A model generated the notes under the pieces. It saw only the letters and a list, made by a program, of their open reading frames with translations, did not search any database and had not been told where the DNA came from. Made by a program: the position numbers and the translations under genes. Below, in pieces: positions 34,301 through 43,646 of a DNA stretch of 64,000 nucleotides; position 1 is the first letter of the stretch; each line of letters starts with the position of its first letter. Source of the DNA: Streptomyces sp. 2114.4 (GTDB lineage Bacteria; Actinomycetota; Actinomycetes; Streptomycetales; Streptomycetaceae); contig NZ_FYEY01000001.1 in assembly GCF_900187385.1 (NCBI RefSeq), positions 6,696,001-6,760,000 of the forward strand, given 5' to 3'.

Positions 34301-35461
34301 TCAGAAGCTGTTCGGCGCAGCGTCGGGGCGGCCGCTGGGCGGGACCTCCTCGGCCGGCGGTACCGGGCCGGGCGGCGTGCCGTCGCCGAACGGCCGTCCG
34401 CCCAACTCCTCGCGGTGGTGCGGGGTCAGCCAGCCGGAGAGGTCCGGCCCGAGCGGGACGATGCCGGTCGGGTTGATGCCCGTGTGCACCCGGTAGTAGT
34501 GCTGCTTGATGTGGTGGAAGTCGACGGTGTCGCCGAAGCCGGGGGTCTGGTAGAGGTCCTTGGCGTAGGCCCACAGCACCGGGTCCTCGGCCAGCTTGAA
34601 CCGGTTGCACTTGAAGTGCCCGTGGTAGACGGCGTCGAAGCGGACCAGCGTGGTGAACAGCCGGATGTCGGCCTCCGTGAGGGTGTCGCCCACGAGGTAG
34701 CGCCGGTCGGCCAGCCGCGCGGACAGCAGGTCCAGGCGCCGGAACAGATCATGGAAGGCGGCCTCGTAATCGCTCTGCCCGGTGGCGAAACCGGCCCGGT
34801 ACACCCCGTTGTTGACATCCCGGTAGATGCCCGCCATGACCACATCGATCTCCTCGCGCAGCGGCTCGGGGTAGAGATCGGGTGCGCCGGGCCGGTGCAG
34901 CGCCTGCCACTGGGTCGCGAAGTCCAGGGTGATCCGCTGGTAGTCGTTGGTGACGAGCTGCCCGCTGGGTACGTCCACGATGGCGGGGACGCTGACGCCG
35001 CCCGGGTAGTCCTTCTCGCGGGCGTCGTAGGCCTCGCTGAGGAAGCGGATGCCGAGGACGGGGTCGCGGCCGTCCGGCTCCAGGGTGAAGCGCCAGCTGC
35101 GGTCGTCCTGGATCGGGTCGGTGAGGGCGAGCGAGATCGCGTCCTCCAGACCGAGCAGCCGTCGGGAGATGACGGCGCGGCTCGCCCAGGGGCAGGCGCG
35201 GCTGACCACCAGGCGGTAGCGGCCGGCCTCGACCGGCCAGCCGTCGCGGCCGTCCGCCGTGATGCGGTCCGCGAAGTGGCTCTTGGAGCGCTTGAAGGGC
35301 TTCTTGCCGTAGGCCGTGTTGCCCTCGGTGGTGGCGGGCGGGGTGCCGTCCGAGGCGCTGGCTGTGGCGCCGTCGGTATGACTGCCCGCGTTGCTGCCCG
35401 CGTCGCTGCCCGCGTCGCTGCCCGCGTTGCCGTCGGTGGTGCTCTTGGTGGGGCGGTTCAT
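34301..35461 (-). CDS. S-glutathionyl/mycothiyl-hydroquinone reductase-like protein
   Basis: This is a 386-aa Xi-class glutathione transferase relative. A thioredoxin-like domain has the catalytic Cys in RLVVSRACPWASRAV and substrate-loop words SVPAIVDVPSG. The helical domain has LDLLSARLADRRYLVGDTLT followed by EADIRLFTTLVRFDAVYHGH, diagnostic of the YqjG/EcmB group. These enzymes reduce thiol-hydroquinone adducts; in Streptomyces the thiol would be mycothiol. The first ~50 residues are low-complexity Ala/Gly/Ser/Asp (AGSDAGSDAGSNAGSH), coded by a 12-bp tandem repeat around 35385-35440. ATG 35461 has AAGGAG six bases upstream. Confidence 0.88.
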   Translation of the reverse strand: MNRPTKSTTDGNAGSDAGSDAGSNAGSHTDGATASASDGTPPATTEGNTAYGKKPFKRSKSHFADRITADGRDGWPVEAGRYRLVVSRACPWASRAVISRRLLGLEDAISLALTDPIQDDRSWRFTLEPDGRDPVLGIRFLSEAYDAREKDYPGGVSVPAIVDVPSGQLVTNDYQRITLDFATQWQALHRPGAPDLYPEPLREEIDVVMAGIYRDVNNGVYRAGFATGQSDYEAAFHDLFRRLDLLSARLADRRYLVGDTLTEADIRLFTTLVRFDAVYHGHFKCNRFKLAEDPVLWAYAKDLYQTPGFGDTVDFHHIKQHYYRVHTGINPTGIVPLGPDLSGWLTPHHREELGGRPFGDGTPPGPVPPAEEVPPSGRPDAAPNSF

Positions 35462-35537
35462 CACCGGCTCCTTCCGTCTGCCGTGGTGCGGAGTCCTCAG
35501 GGCGAGCCTTCCCGGCGCGGCGCCGGTATCCCCGAAC

Positions 35538-36509
35538 TCAGCCGAGGTGGGTGAGATCGGGGCGCAGCCGGTGCCAGATCGGATGCCGCAGCCGGCCCGC
35601 CGAGGTCCAGCCGCTCAGCGTGATCTCGGCGACGAGCCGGGGCTCGGCCCAGTGCGCGCCCGGCGTGTCCACGGGGTTGATGAACGGGGAGCGGTCGAGC
35701 GGGATCACTCCCAGGTAGTGCGCCAGCTCCTGGCGCTCCCGGCCGGACAGCCCCGAGCCGACGGAGCCGACGTACCGCAGCCCCGCGGGTTCGGCGATAC
35801 CCGCCAGGACGGAACCGGGCAGGCCGGCCAGCCCGCCATGGCCCTCGGTCCAGCCCCCGATGATCACATCGAGGGTCAGCAGATGCTTCGTCTTGCGCCA
35901 CTCGGGTGACCGGACGCCCGGCAGATACGCGGAGGTCAGCCGCTTCGCCACCACACCTTCGAGGCCGCCCTGCAGCGAGGCCTCCCAGGCCTGCTGCCCA
36001 TGGCCCTCCACATACTCGGGCGCCGACCAGTTCGGGCCGCGCAGGCGCAGCGCGGACAGCAGCCGGCGACGCTCGTAGTACGGCGCACCGAGCAGCGATC
36101 CGTCCAGGTACATGACGTCGAAGAGGACGAGCTGTACGGGGTACTCCATGGCGAGCCGGGCCGTGCGGCGCGGGTTCACCACGCCCATCCGGCGCTGCAA
36201 CAACCCGAAATCCGGCCGCCCGCGCGCGTCCAGCACCACCACTTCACCGTCGAGCACCGCGGGCCGGCCCCGCAGCTGTTCGCCCAGCGGCCCCAGTTCC
36301 GGGTAGGTGGTGGTCGCGTCGTTGCCCGCCCGGGTGACCAGCCGGATCGTGCCGTCGCCGGGGGTGTTGACGATGCAGCGCGCACCGTCCCATTTGGCCT
36401 CGAACGCCCAGGCCGCCTCCTCGTGCTCGGCGGGCAACGGGCCGACCGTGGCCAGCATCGGCCGGATCACGGGGTACGAAGCCGAGCCGGGCTCGGCGAA
36501 CGGGGCCAT
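35538..36509 (-). CDS. ligC: ATP-dependent DNA ligase, stand-alone
   Basis: This is a 323-aa ligase. Motif I EAKWDGARC has the adenylated Lys39; then DGEVVVLDARGRPDFGLLQ (III), VLFDVMYLDG (IIIa), LEGVVAKRL (IV) and WRKTKH (V) are present, followed by an OB-fold ending RPDLTHLG. It matches the ligase part of LigD, or LigC, in size and lacks primase and phosphoesterase domains. No Ku gene is in the window. These ligases serve back-up base excision repair or end joining. The symbol is by likeness. Confidence 0.88.
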   Translation of the reverse strand: MAPFAEPGSASYPVIRPMLATVGPLPAEHEEAAWAFEAKWDGARCIVNTPGDGTIRLVTRAGNDATTTYPELGPLGEQLRGRPAVLDGEVVVLDARGRPDFGLLQRRMGVVNPRRTARLAMEYPVQLVLFDVMYLDGSLLGAPYYERRRLLSALRLRGPNWSAPEYVEGHGQQAWEASLQGGLEGVVAKRLTSAYLPGVRSPEWRKTKHLLTLDVIIGGWTEGHGGLAGLPGSVLAGIAEPAGLRYVGSVGSGLSGRERQELAHYLGVIPLDRSPFINPVDTPGAHWAEPRLVAEITLSGWTSAGRLRHPIWHRLRPDLTHLG

Positions 36510-36608
36510 ATGTCGATGATCGTCGGATCCGGGGGCGCGCGCAGATCGGGTGGGGCCGGGCGGCCGGTCCGGTCGGCCGGCCGGTCAGGCGGGGCAGCGG
36601 CCGAGCGG

Positions 36609-38909
36609 TCAGCCGGTCAGCCGGTCAGCCGGTCGGGCCGAACCGGCCGTGGGGAGCTGTACCTCGCCCTCCGTCCGTACCTGCGGCAGGATCCGGTCCA
36701 GCCACCGCGGCGTCCACCAGGCCGCCCGGCCCAGCAGCGTCATCACCGCGGGGACCAGCAGCAACCGGACCACGGTGGCGTCGATCAGTACGCTCACGGC
36801 CAGGCCGAGGCCCAGCATCTTCACCACGACGTTGTCGCTGACGATGAAGGCCGCGAACACGCTCACCATGATCAGCGCGGCACAGGTGATCACCCGGGCG
36901 GTGATCTCCAGCGCGTGCGCCACGCTCGCCTTCGCATCACAGGTGCGCAGCCACGCCTCGTGCACCCGTGACAGCAGGAAGATCTCGTAGTCCATGCTCA
37001 GCCCGAAGACGATCGCGAACATCATCATCGGCACATAGCTCTCGATCGGCACCCTGCCCGAGACCCCGAGCGCCGGGCCGCCCCAGCCCCACTGGAAGAC
37101 CGCCACCACCACCCCGTACGAGGCGGCGATCGACAGCACGTTGAGCACCGCGGCCTTCAGGGCGACCAGCACGCCGCGGAAGACGATCAGGATGATGAGG
37201 AAGGCGAGGGCGACGACCACGGCGATGATCAGCGGGAGCCGGCCGGCGACGAGGTCGAGGAAGTCCACCTGGCCGGCGGTCGTGCCCGTCACATAGCCGT
37301 GCGCCTCGGTTCCCCGCACGGCCTGCGGCAGGAGGTCGTGTTTGAAGCGGTTGACCAGGTCCGTGGTGGCCGCGTTCTGCGGGGTCTGGGCGGAGTACGC
37401 GGTACCGGTCAGCACCGCGCCGTCCGGGGTGGCCTTCAGCGGGGTGACGAAGGCGGCGCCCGGCACCTTCGTGAGCACCTTCTGCGCCTGCGCCGCCAGC
37501 ATCGGGCGGTCCGCCTGCGGCACGGCGGACTGGTCGATGACGAGCGTCAGCGGGCCGTTGGAGCCCGGTCCGAACGCCGAGGACATCAGGTCGTAGGCAC
37601 GCCGGTCGGTGAAGGACTTCGGGTCGGCGCCGTCGCCGATATGACCCAGCTGGATCGAGAAGACCGGCAGGGCCAGCACGACGACGATGAGCACCCCGCC
37701 CGCCAGGTACCACCAGGGGCGGCGCTCCACCCGCTGTGCGTAGCGGTGCCAGGTGCCGCGGGCCTCCTCGCCCGGTGCGGCGTCCGTCTCGGCGATGGGC
37801 CGGCGGACGCGGAGCCGGTCGATGCGGCGGCCGGTCAGCCCGAGCAGCGCTGGTACCAGGGTGAGCGCGCCGAGCACCGCGGAGACCACGGTGATGGCGG
37901 CCGCCACCCCCAGTTTGCCGATGAAGGAGAGGCCCGAGACCCAGAGCCCCATCAGCGCGATGATGACCGTGCAGCCGGACACCAGGACCACCCGGCCGCT
38001 GGTGGCCACGGCCTTGCCCGCACCGGTGACCGGGTCCGCGCCGTCCATGAGGTTCTGCCGGTGCCGGGTGATCAGGAAGAGCGCGTAGTCGATGCCGACA
38101 CCGAGGCCGATCATGGTGGCCAGAGTGGGGGAGACGGTGGCGAAGACGAAGACGGCGGCGAGCAGTCCCAGGCAGGCCAGTCCGCAGAAGGCACCGACCA
38201 GCGCGGTCAGCAGCGGCACCCCGGCCGCCGGCACACTGCCGAAGCCGACCAGCAGCACCAGGATCGCCACGGCGAAGCCGATCACCTCGCTGACCAGGTC
38301 ATTGGGCGCGGGCCTGGCCAGCTCGCCCAGCGGTCCGCCGTACTCCACGTCCACGCCGGCGGAGCGCAGCGGCCGCACCGCCGCGTCGACACCGCTCAGA
38401 TAGTCCGGGGCGAGGGTGGACGGCTGCACGCTGAACCGCACGGTGAGGTACGCGGTGTGGCCGTCGCTGGAGAGCGGACCGACGTTCGGTGTGCCGGGCG
38501 GCGGTGTGGCGGGAGGTGCGCCGGGCGGGGGCAGTGGGTTCTGCACGGAGAGCACCTTCGGCAGCTTGCCCAGCGCGGTGACGGCACTGTCGATCCGGCT
38601 GCGGAAGACGGTGAGGGGGTGAGCCGTGTCGTGCAGGACGACCTGGCTGCTGTAGCCACCGGCCTTCGGCTCGTGCTGCTGCAGCACCTCGCGGCCCTGG
38701 GTGGACTGGACGCCGGGCAGCGAGAAGTTGTCGGAGTAGTCACCGCCGTACGCGCGCTGCAGCACCTGGAGTGCGGCCAGGGCGACCAGCCACAGCACGA
38801 TGACGAGGACGCAGTGCCGGGCACACCACTCGCCGGTGCGGCGCAGCGCCCCCTGGGAGCGGCGGGCGCCCGGCGCGGCGGGAGCGCTCGGGGTCTTCGG
38901 CAACGACAT
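36609..38909 (-). CDS. MMPL/RND-family transporter
   Basis: This is a 766-aa exporter of lipids or drugs across the membrane. It has two halves, each one helix plus a large outer loop plus five helices. Key parts are the N-terminal LVIVLWLVALAALQVL, the TM4-type signature TMIGLGVGIDYALFLITRHR (Asp and Tyr of the proton relay), a repeat of it in the second half (VFGLSMDYEIFLLSRVHEAW) and C-terminal VLIDATVVRLLLVPAVMTLL. ATG 38909 gives a short cytoplasmic lead and has GGGAG six bases upstream; an upstream in-frame ATG adds only low-quality residues. The substrate is unknown. Confidence 0.9.
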   Translation of the reverse strand: MSLPKTPSAPAAPGARRSQGALRRTGEWCARHCVLVIVLWLVALAALQVLQRAYGGDYSDNFSLPGVQSTQGREVLQQHEPKAGGYSSQVVLHDTAHPLTVFRSRIDSAVTALGKLPKVLSVQNPLPPPGAPPATPPPGTPNVGPLSSDGHTAYLTVRFSVQPSTLAPDYLSGVDAAVRPLRSAGVDVEYGGPLGELARPAPNDLVSEVIGFAVAILVLLVGFGSVPAAGVPLLTALVGAFCGLACLGLLAAVFVFATVSPTLATMIGLGVGIDYALFLITRHRQNLMDGADPVTGAGKAVATSGRVVLVSGCTVIIALMGLWVSGLSFIGKLGVAAAITVVSAVLGALTLVPALLGLTGRRIDRLRVRRPIAETDAAPGEEARGTWHRYAQRVERRPWWYLAGGVLIVVVLALPVFSIQLGHIGDGADPKSFTDRRAYDLMSSAFGPGSNGPLTLVIDQSAVPQADRPMLAAQAQKVLTKVPGAAFVTPLKATPDGAVLTGTAYSAQTPQNAATTDLVNRFKHDLLPQAVRGTEAHGYVTGTTAGQVDFLDLVAGRLPLIIAVVVALAFLIILIVFRGVLVALKAAVLNVLSIAASYGVVVAVFQWGWGGPALGVSGRVPIESYVPMMMFAIVFGLSMDYEIFLLSRVHEAWLRTCDAKASVAHALEITARVITCAALIMVSVFAAFIVSDNVVVKMLGLGLAVSVLIDATVVRLLLVPAVMTLLGRAAWWTPRWLDRILPQVRTEGEVQLPTAGSARPADRLTG

Positions 38910-39466
38910 GCGTGCTCCCGGTGCGGGCCGGCGCTCCTGGCACAGGCGGACACCCAGCATTCAACGGCGGTTCCGTCGCCGCGGCATGCCCACAGGGGGA
39001 GACGGGCGCCGTCCGAACGGGTGCGTCACCGCGTACCTCCCCGTCGCTCTGTGCCCGTCCCCGTGTGCCCGTCACCCGCCCGGCGGGAGCCCGTCCGCGC
39101 GGAACACCGGCAGAGAGCGCCGGAAGAGCGGCCCGCGGCCTCCGGCACCGATGAACTCGTAGTGTCCTGCGGGGCGTTGGAGCCGGGTGACATCCGCGTG
39201 CTCGAAGCGCGGAAGCGGGGAGCCGTCCGCCGCCTCCCCGGCGGTGGCGCGGGCGCGCGCACGGACCTCCGCCGACGGGTCCACCGTACGGCCGGCCGTG
39301 CCCGTGTCCGGTGCGGCTCCCTACGATTCCTTATGCACGTGGGTGACCTGGCACGAGGTAAGGATTGAGCTGTTGATGAACCATTCCTGGTCGTTTGCTG
39401 AGCGGTCGCGCTCCCGTAGCGCTGATGCCGGTGTGAGCCGTCCGCGCGCCGGAGCGGAGGGGGCCG
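38910..39466. other. Intergenic region with a doubtful small ORF
   Basis: On the minus strand 39072-39284, GTG-started codons give 70 residues with decent bias ending RLQRPAGHYEFIGAGGRGPL and a short tail. It could be a real small protein, but it has no ribosome site or family match, so it is not called as a gene. Around 39328-39362, TCCTTA and TAAGGA form a wide inverted pair upstream of the SDR gene. Confidence 0.35.
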
Positions 39467-40204
39467 ATGAGCCGGGCGGTGCTGGTGACCGGGGCTTCGC
39501 GGGGGATCGGCCGGGCGGTTGCCGAGATCTTCGCCGCGCACGGCGACCGGGTCGCCCTGCATTACGCGTCGCGGCGAGCGGCGGCGCGGGAGGCGTTCGA
39601 GGGGCTGGCGGGGAGCGGGCATGTGCTGGTGCAGGGGGATGTGAGCACGCCGGAGGGGGCGGCGGCGATCGTCGAGGCGGCCGTGGACGGGCTGGGCGGC
39701 GTCGATGTGCTCGTCAACAACGCGGCCGCGAACCGGGCGCATCCGCTGGACCGTACGTCGTTCGACGACTGGCGGAGCGCCTGGCGGCAGATCGTGGACG
39801 TGAACCTGCTGGGGGCGGCGGACGTCACCTACCACGCGGCGCGGAGCATGATCGAGCGGGAGGTGGAGGGACGGATCGTCAGTATCGGGTCGCGTGGGGC
39901 GTTCCGCGGTGAGCCGGATCATCCGGCCTACGGCGCGTCCAAGGCGGCGCTGCAGGCGATGGGTCAGTCGCTGGCGGTCCATCTGGCGCCGTACGGGATC
40001 GGCGTGGCATCCGTGGCCCCTGGTTTCGTGGCAACCGAGCGGGTCGCGGACCGCCTCACGGAGGACGTCCGGCAGCAGAGCCCGTTCGGCCGGGTCGCCA
40101 CGCCGCAGGAGGTGGCGTCCGCCGTCCACTATCTCGCTTCACCGGAGGCGGTCTGGACCTCCGGGACGGTGCTCGACGTCAACGGGGCGTCGTATCTGCG
40201 CTGA
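39467..40204 (+). CDS. Short-chain dehydrogenase/reductase (FabG-like)
   Basis: This is a 245-aa classical SDR. The cofactor turn is LVTGASRGIGRAVAE (residues about 6-20), then VLVNNAAANRAHP, the catalytic Ser in SIGSRG and YGASKAALQAM (Tyr and Lys), and a C-terminal GTVLDVNGASYLR where DGG is usual. GGAGGGGG precedes ATG 39467. The substrate is unknown, probably a 3-keto or hydroxy compound. It is followed by a strong hairpin, so it is monocistronic. Confidence 0.9.
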   Translation: MSRAVLVTGASRGIGRAVAEIFAAHGDRVALHYASRRAAAREAFEGLAGSGHVLVQGDVSTPEGAAAIVEAAVDGLGGVDVLVNNAAANRAHPLDRTSFDDWRSAWRQIVDVNLLGAADVTYHAARSMIEREVEGRIVSIGSRGAFRGEPDHPAYGASKAALQAMGQSLAVHLAPYGIGVASVAPGFVATERVADRLTEDVRQQSPFGRVATPQEVASAVHYLASPEAVWTSGTVLDVNGASYLR

Positions 40205-40260
40205 GCTCCGCCTCGGCATCGGGACGACGGGACGGGGCAAGGGGACGGGGCAAAGGGGAA

Positions 40261-40292
40261 GCCCCGGCCGAACGGGGGAATTCGGCCGGGGC
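40261..40292. terminator. Stem-loop after the SDR gene
   Basis: GCCCCGGCCGAA and TTCGGCCGGGGC form a perfect 12-bp stem with an eight-base loop. It lies 57 bases after the SDR stop and before the converging deacetylase gene. Confidence 0.75.
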
Positions 40293-40565
40293 GGCTTGTG
40301 GGGGCGCGGGCGGTGACGGCGGTGGCCTACGGGCCTGCTGCCGTGCGGCGGTGGGCCGGCTTCCCTGGGGGAGGGCCCTCGGACGTCGTCGTGCCGGCGC
40401 CCGCTTCCAATTGAACGATAAACCATAGGGTGAGTTTCCGGGGCATCGGGTGACCGCTCTCACCCGATGCCCGCCGTCGCCGGTCTCGCCCCTCCCGATG
40501 ACTGCCGTCGACGGCCTCCCCTCCCGATGCCGGCGGCCCGTTCCTCGCCCCCGGGGCGCGGGCCC

Positions 40566-41441
40566 TCAGGGCTCGATGCGGATCGGACGGTACCCCTCGT
40601 CCAGCAGGCGTGGCAGATACCACTCCAGGGCCGCGACGGTCTGCCGGCGGTCACCGCCCCCGTCGTGCGACAGGACGATCGCGCCCGGGTGCATCGCGTC
40701 CAGGACGGTGTGCGCGATGGTCCGGGCCCCGGGGACGGTCCAGTCCTGTGAGTCGACCGCCCAGCCGACGGGGGACATGCCCAGGTCATTGCAGATGCTC
40801 AGGGAGGGGTCGTCCCACTCGCCGTACGGGGCGCGGGCCAGGTCGGGGGCGGTGCCGAGAACGTCCTCGATCAGGCTGCTGGTGCGGCCGAGTTCGCTGC
40901 GGACGGCGCCCGGCGGCAGTGCGGTCAGCTGCGGATGCGTCCAGGTGTGATTGCCGACGGCATGCCCCTCGTCGGCGATGTCGCACAGCAGCCCCGGGAA
41001 TTCGATGGCGTTCTCGCCGATGACGAAGAACGTGGCCCGGACGCCGTGCCGGCGCAGGATCCGCAGGACATGGGGGGTGTGGAAGGGGTGGGGTCCGTCG
41101 TCGAAGGTGAGGAAGACCTCGCGGCGGTCGGTGGAGAGGTGGAAGGCAACCTCGGGATGCGGCGGCGAGGCGCCCGGCCCTGACCGGGAGGTCTCGCCGG
41201 CCATCGGGCGAAGCCGGTAGGAGTGCGGGTCGTGCGCCGCACCGGCCGGACCGCCGCCCGGGACAGGACCGGTCGGCACGGCGTGCGGGGCGGGCGGCCG
41301 GGGCCGGGCCCGTGGCGGCCCGCCGGTCTCCGGAGCGTCGCTGCCGGCCGGGAGCAGCGCGCGGCCGGCGGAGAGCACCCCGACCACGACCGCGGCCTGC
41401 ACGAACCTCCGCCGCGTCTTCGCGCGCTGATCGGATGCCAT
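40566..41441 (-). CDS. Secreted polysaccharide deacetylase (NodB domain)
   Basis: This 291-aa exported enzyme removes N-acetyl or O-acetyl groups from cell-wall or exopolysaccharide sugar. The N-terminus (KTRRRFVQAAVVVGVLSA) looks like a Tat or uncleaved anchor signal. After a Pro-rich linker, the NodB domain has VFLTFDDGPHPFHTP (base and metal Asp), NHTWTHPQL (metal His pair), ARAPYGEWDD and IVLSHDGGGDRRQ. Length and motif order are normal. Its ATG is directly preceded by GGAGG with almost no spacing, so the exact start is less certain. Confidence 0.88.
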   Translation of the reverse strand: MASDQRAKTRRRFVQAAVVVGVLSAGRALLPAGSDAPETGGPPRARPRPPAPHAVPTGPVPGGGPAGAAHDPHSYRLRPMAGETSRSGPGASPPHPEVAFHLSTDRREVFLTFDDGPHPFHTPHVLRILRRHGVRATFFVIGENAIEFPGLLCDIADEGHAVGNHTWTHPQLTALPPGAVRSELGRTSSLIEDVLGTAPDLARAPYGEWDDPSLSICNDLGMSPVGWAVDSQDWTVPGARTIAHTVLDAMHPGAIVLSHDGGGDRRQTVAALEWYLPRLLDEGYRPIRIEP

Positions 41442-41647
41442 CCTCCAGGTGCTCTCATGCGGTCCGCGGCGGAAGCGGGAACGACACCGGCCAGGCCGCG
41501 TTCCGCACCCGATCGGCTCGCACGGAGCGCGCGGAAGGGGCCGGCGGCACTGCCCGCAGGAGGGGGCCGGCGGCCCGCGGCCGTGCGGCGCGGCGGCCCC
41601 GCGAGCCTCCCTCCGCCCCCGCCGAGCGGCCCTTAGTTTGTCCGCCT

Positions 41648-43582
41648 ATGAGTCCCTTCTTCAGGCCGAAGCGGATGATGGTGGGCCGTCCGCTGGACAG
41701 TGCGCGGCTCGGCGAGACGCTGCTGCCCAAGCGACTGGCGCTGCCGATCTTCTGCAGCGACCCGCTCTCCTCGGTCGCCTACGCCACCGAGGAGATCCTG
41801 CTGGTCGTCGGCCTGGGCGGGGTCGCGCTGCTCCATCTGACCTGGTACGCCGCGGCCGCCATCGTGCTGGTGCTGGTCGTCGTGGTGGCGTCCTACCGGC
41901 AGACCTGTTACGCGTACCCCGGTGGCGGCGGGGCCTACATCGTCAGCGCGCAGAATCTCGGGCGGAACGCGGCGCTCACCGCCGCCAGCGCACTGCTCGT
42001 GGACTATGTGCTCACCGTGGCGGTGTCCGTGGTCTCCGGTGTCGCCGCGATCACCTCCGCGATTCCGTCCCTCGGCGGCCATGACCTGGCGCTGTCCGTC
42101 GGGTTCGTGGCGCTGCTGGCGATGATGAACCTGCGCGGGGTCCGCGAATCGGGGCGGGTCTTCGCCGTCCCCACCTACGGGTTCGTCTTCTTCATCTATC
42201 TGATGTTCGTGTTCGCCGCCGTGCGGATCGCCACCGGCGCGACCCCCCGCGCCGAATCCGCCGGGCTGCCGCTGCACGCCGTCTCGCACTACACAGGTCT
42301 CGCGCTGGTCCTGCTGGGGATGCGGGCCTTCGCCTCCGGCTGCACCGCCCTGACCGGTGTCGAAGCGATCAGCAACGGAGTGCCCGCCTTCCGCAGACCG
42401 AAGAGCCGCAACGCCGCCACCACGCTGCTGATCATGGGGTTCTTCTCCGTCACCATGTTCGCCGGGATCACGGCCCTGGCCATGCTCTACGACGTGCATG
42501 TCGCGGTGGAGCCCACCGAACTGGGGCTGCCGCCGAACACCCCGACCTCCACCGCCCTCGCCCAGATCGCCCGCGCCACCTTCGGCGAGGTCACCGTGCT
42601 CTTCTACCTGCTGCAGGCGTTCACGGCCGGGGTGCTGATCCTCGCCGCCAACACCGCCTTCAACGGCTTCCCGATGCTCGCGTCGATCCTCGCCGAGGAC
42701 CGCTACGTCCCCCGGCAGCTGCACAACCGCGGTGACCGGCTGGTGTTCTCCAACGGCATCATCCTGCTCGCGCTGGCCGCCATCGGGCTGATCATCCTGT
42801 TCAAGGCGGAACTCACCCACCTCATCCAGCTCTACATCATCGGCGTCTTCGTCTCCTTCACGCTCTCCCAGACCGGCATGGTCCGGCACTGGCGGACCGT
42901 CCTCGCCGAACGCGGCCTGCCGGCCAGGGAACGGGTCCGGCACCGGCGCTCCCAGGCGATCAACGCGCTCGGCGCGGTCCTCACCGGCGTGGTCCTGGTC
43001 GTCGTCCTGATCACCAAGTTCACGCACGGCGCATGGATCGTGGTGATCGCCATGCCGCTGCTCTTCATGGGGATGCGCGCCGTGCACCAGCACTACGCGC
43101 GGGTGTCACGGGAGGTCGCCATCGCCCCGGACGCGCGACCCTGGGAGCCGGCAGGAAACTATGTCCTGGTGCTGGTCAACGCGTTGAACGCGCCCACGCT
43201 CAAGGCCCTCGGCTACGCCCGCGCGATGCGGCCCACCTCGCTGGACGCGCTGATCGTCGCGATCGATCCCGCCGATGTGCGGGGGCTGCGCGAGCAGTGG
43301 GACGCCCATGACATCGACGTCCCCCTGCAGGTGCTCAGCTCCCCCTACCGGGACTTCACCCGGCCGGTGATCGACTACGTCCTGGGCGTCAGCGCACGGC
43401 ATCCGGGCGGCGCCGTCACGGTCATCCTCCCCGAATACCTCGTCGGGCGCTGGTGGGAACAGCCGCTGCACAACCAGAGCGCCCTGCGGCTCAAGGCGCG
43501 GCTGCTGTTCACGCCGGGGGTGACGGTGGTCGACGTGCCCTACCGGCTCCCGTCGAGGGGACGCGACAACCGGGCCCAGTAG
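41648..43582 (+). CDS. APC-family amino acid/polyamine permease
   Basis: This is a 644-aa permease with about 12 helices, from IFCSDPLSSVAYATEEILLV (first unwound helix with the substrate Ser and Ala) to MPLLFMGMRAVHQHYARVSR. A ~120-residue cytosolic tail follows, with a Rossmann-like look (YVLVLVNALNAPTLKALGYA), as in large DUF-linked APC transporters of actinobacteria. TM6-like VLLGMRAFASGCTALTGVEA is typical. The substrate is not readable. ATG 41648 begins the conserved RPKRMMVGRPL lead. Two strong hairpins follow the stop. Confidence 0.88.
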   Translation: MSPFFRPKRMMVGRPLDSARLGETLLPKRLALPIFCSDPLSSVAYATEEILLVVGLGGVALLHLTWYAAAAIVLVLVVVVASYRQTCYAYPGGGGAYIVSAQNLGRNAALTAASALLVDYVLTVAVSVVSGVAAITSAIPSLGGHDLALSVGFVALLAMMNLRGVRESGRVFAVPTYGFVFFIYLMFVFAAVRIATGATPRAESAGLPLHAVSHYTGLALVLLGMRAFASGCTALTGVEAISNGVPAFRRPKSRNAATTLLIMGFFSVTMFAGITALAMLYDVHVAVEPTELGLPPNTPTSTALAQIARATFGEVTVLFYLLQAFTAGVLILAANTAFNGFPMLASILAEDRYVPRQLHNRGDRLVFSNGIILLALAAIGLIILFKAELTHLIQLYIIGVFVSFTLSQTGMVRHWRTVLAERGLPARERVRHRRSQAINALGAVLTGVVLVVVLITKFTHGAWIVVIAMPLLFMGMRAVHQHYARVSREVAIAPDARPWEPAGNYVLVLVNALNAPTLKALGYARAMRPTSLDALIVAIDPADVRGLREQWDAHDIDVPLQVLSSPYRDFTRPVIDYVLGVSARHPGGAVTVILPEYLVGRWWEQPLHNQSALRLKARLLFTPGVTVVDVPYRLPSRGRDNRAQ

Positions 43583-43646
43583 CGGGGGGGAGGCATCCCC
43601 CCCCGCGCCCGAGACCGGCCCGCCGGGCTGTCGCGCTGCCGGTCTC
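43582..43646. terminator. Double stem-loop between converging genes
   Basis: GCGGGGGGGA pairs with TCCCCCCCCGC at 43582-43606, starting on the last base of the permease stop. A second stem, GAGACCGGC/GCCGGTCTC, spans 43611-43646 and reaches the stop codon of the minus-strand gene. Together they suit two-way termination. Confidence 0.7.

Noticed and set aside
39026..40129. Long minus-strand frame (about 367 codons) opposite the SDR gene
   Set aside because: It is the antisense shadow of a clear SDR, rich in Arg/His/Pro, with no domain or ribosome site.
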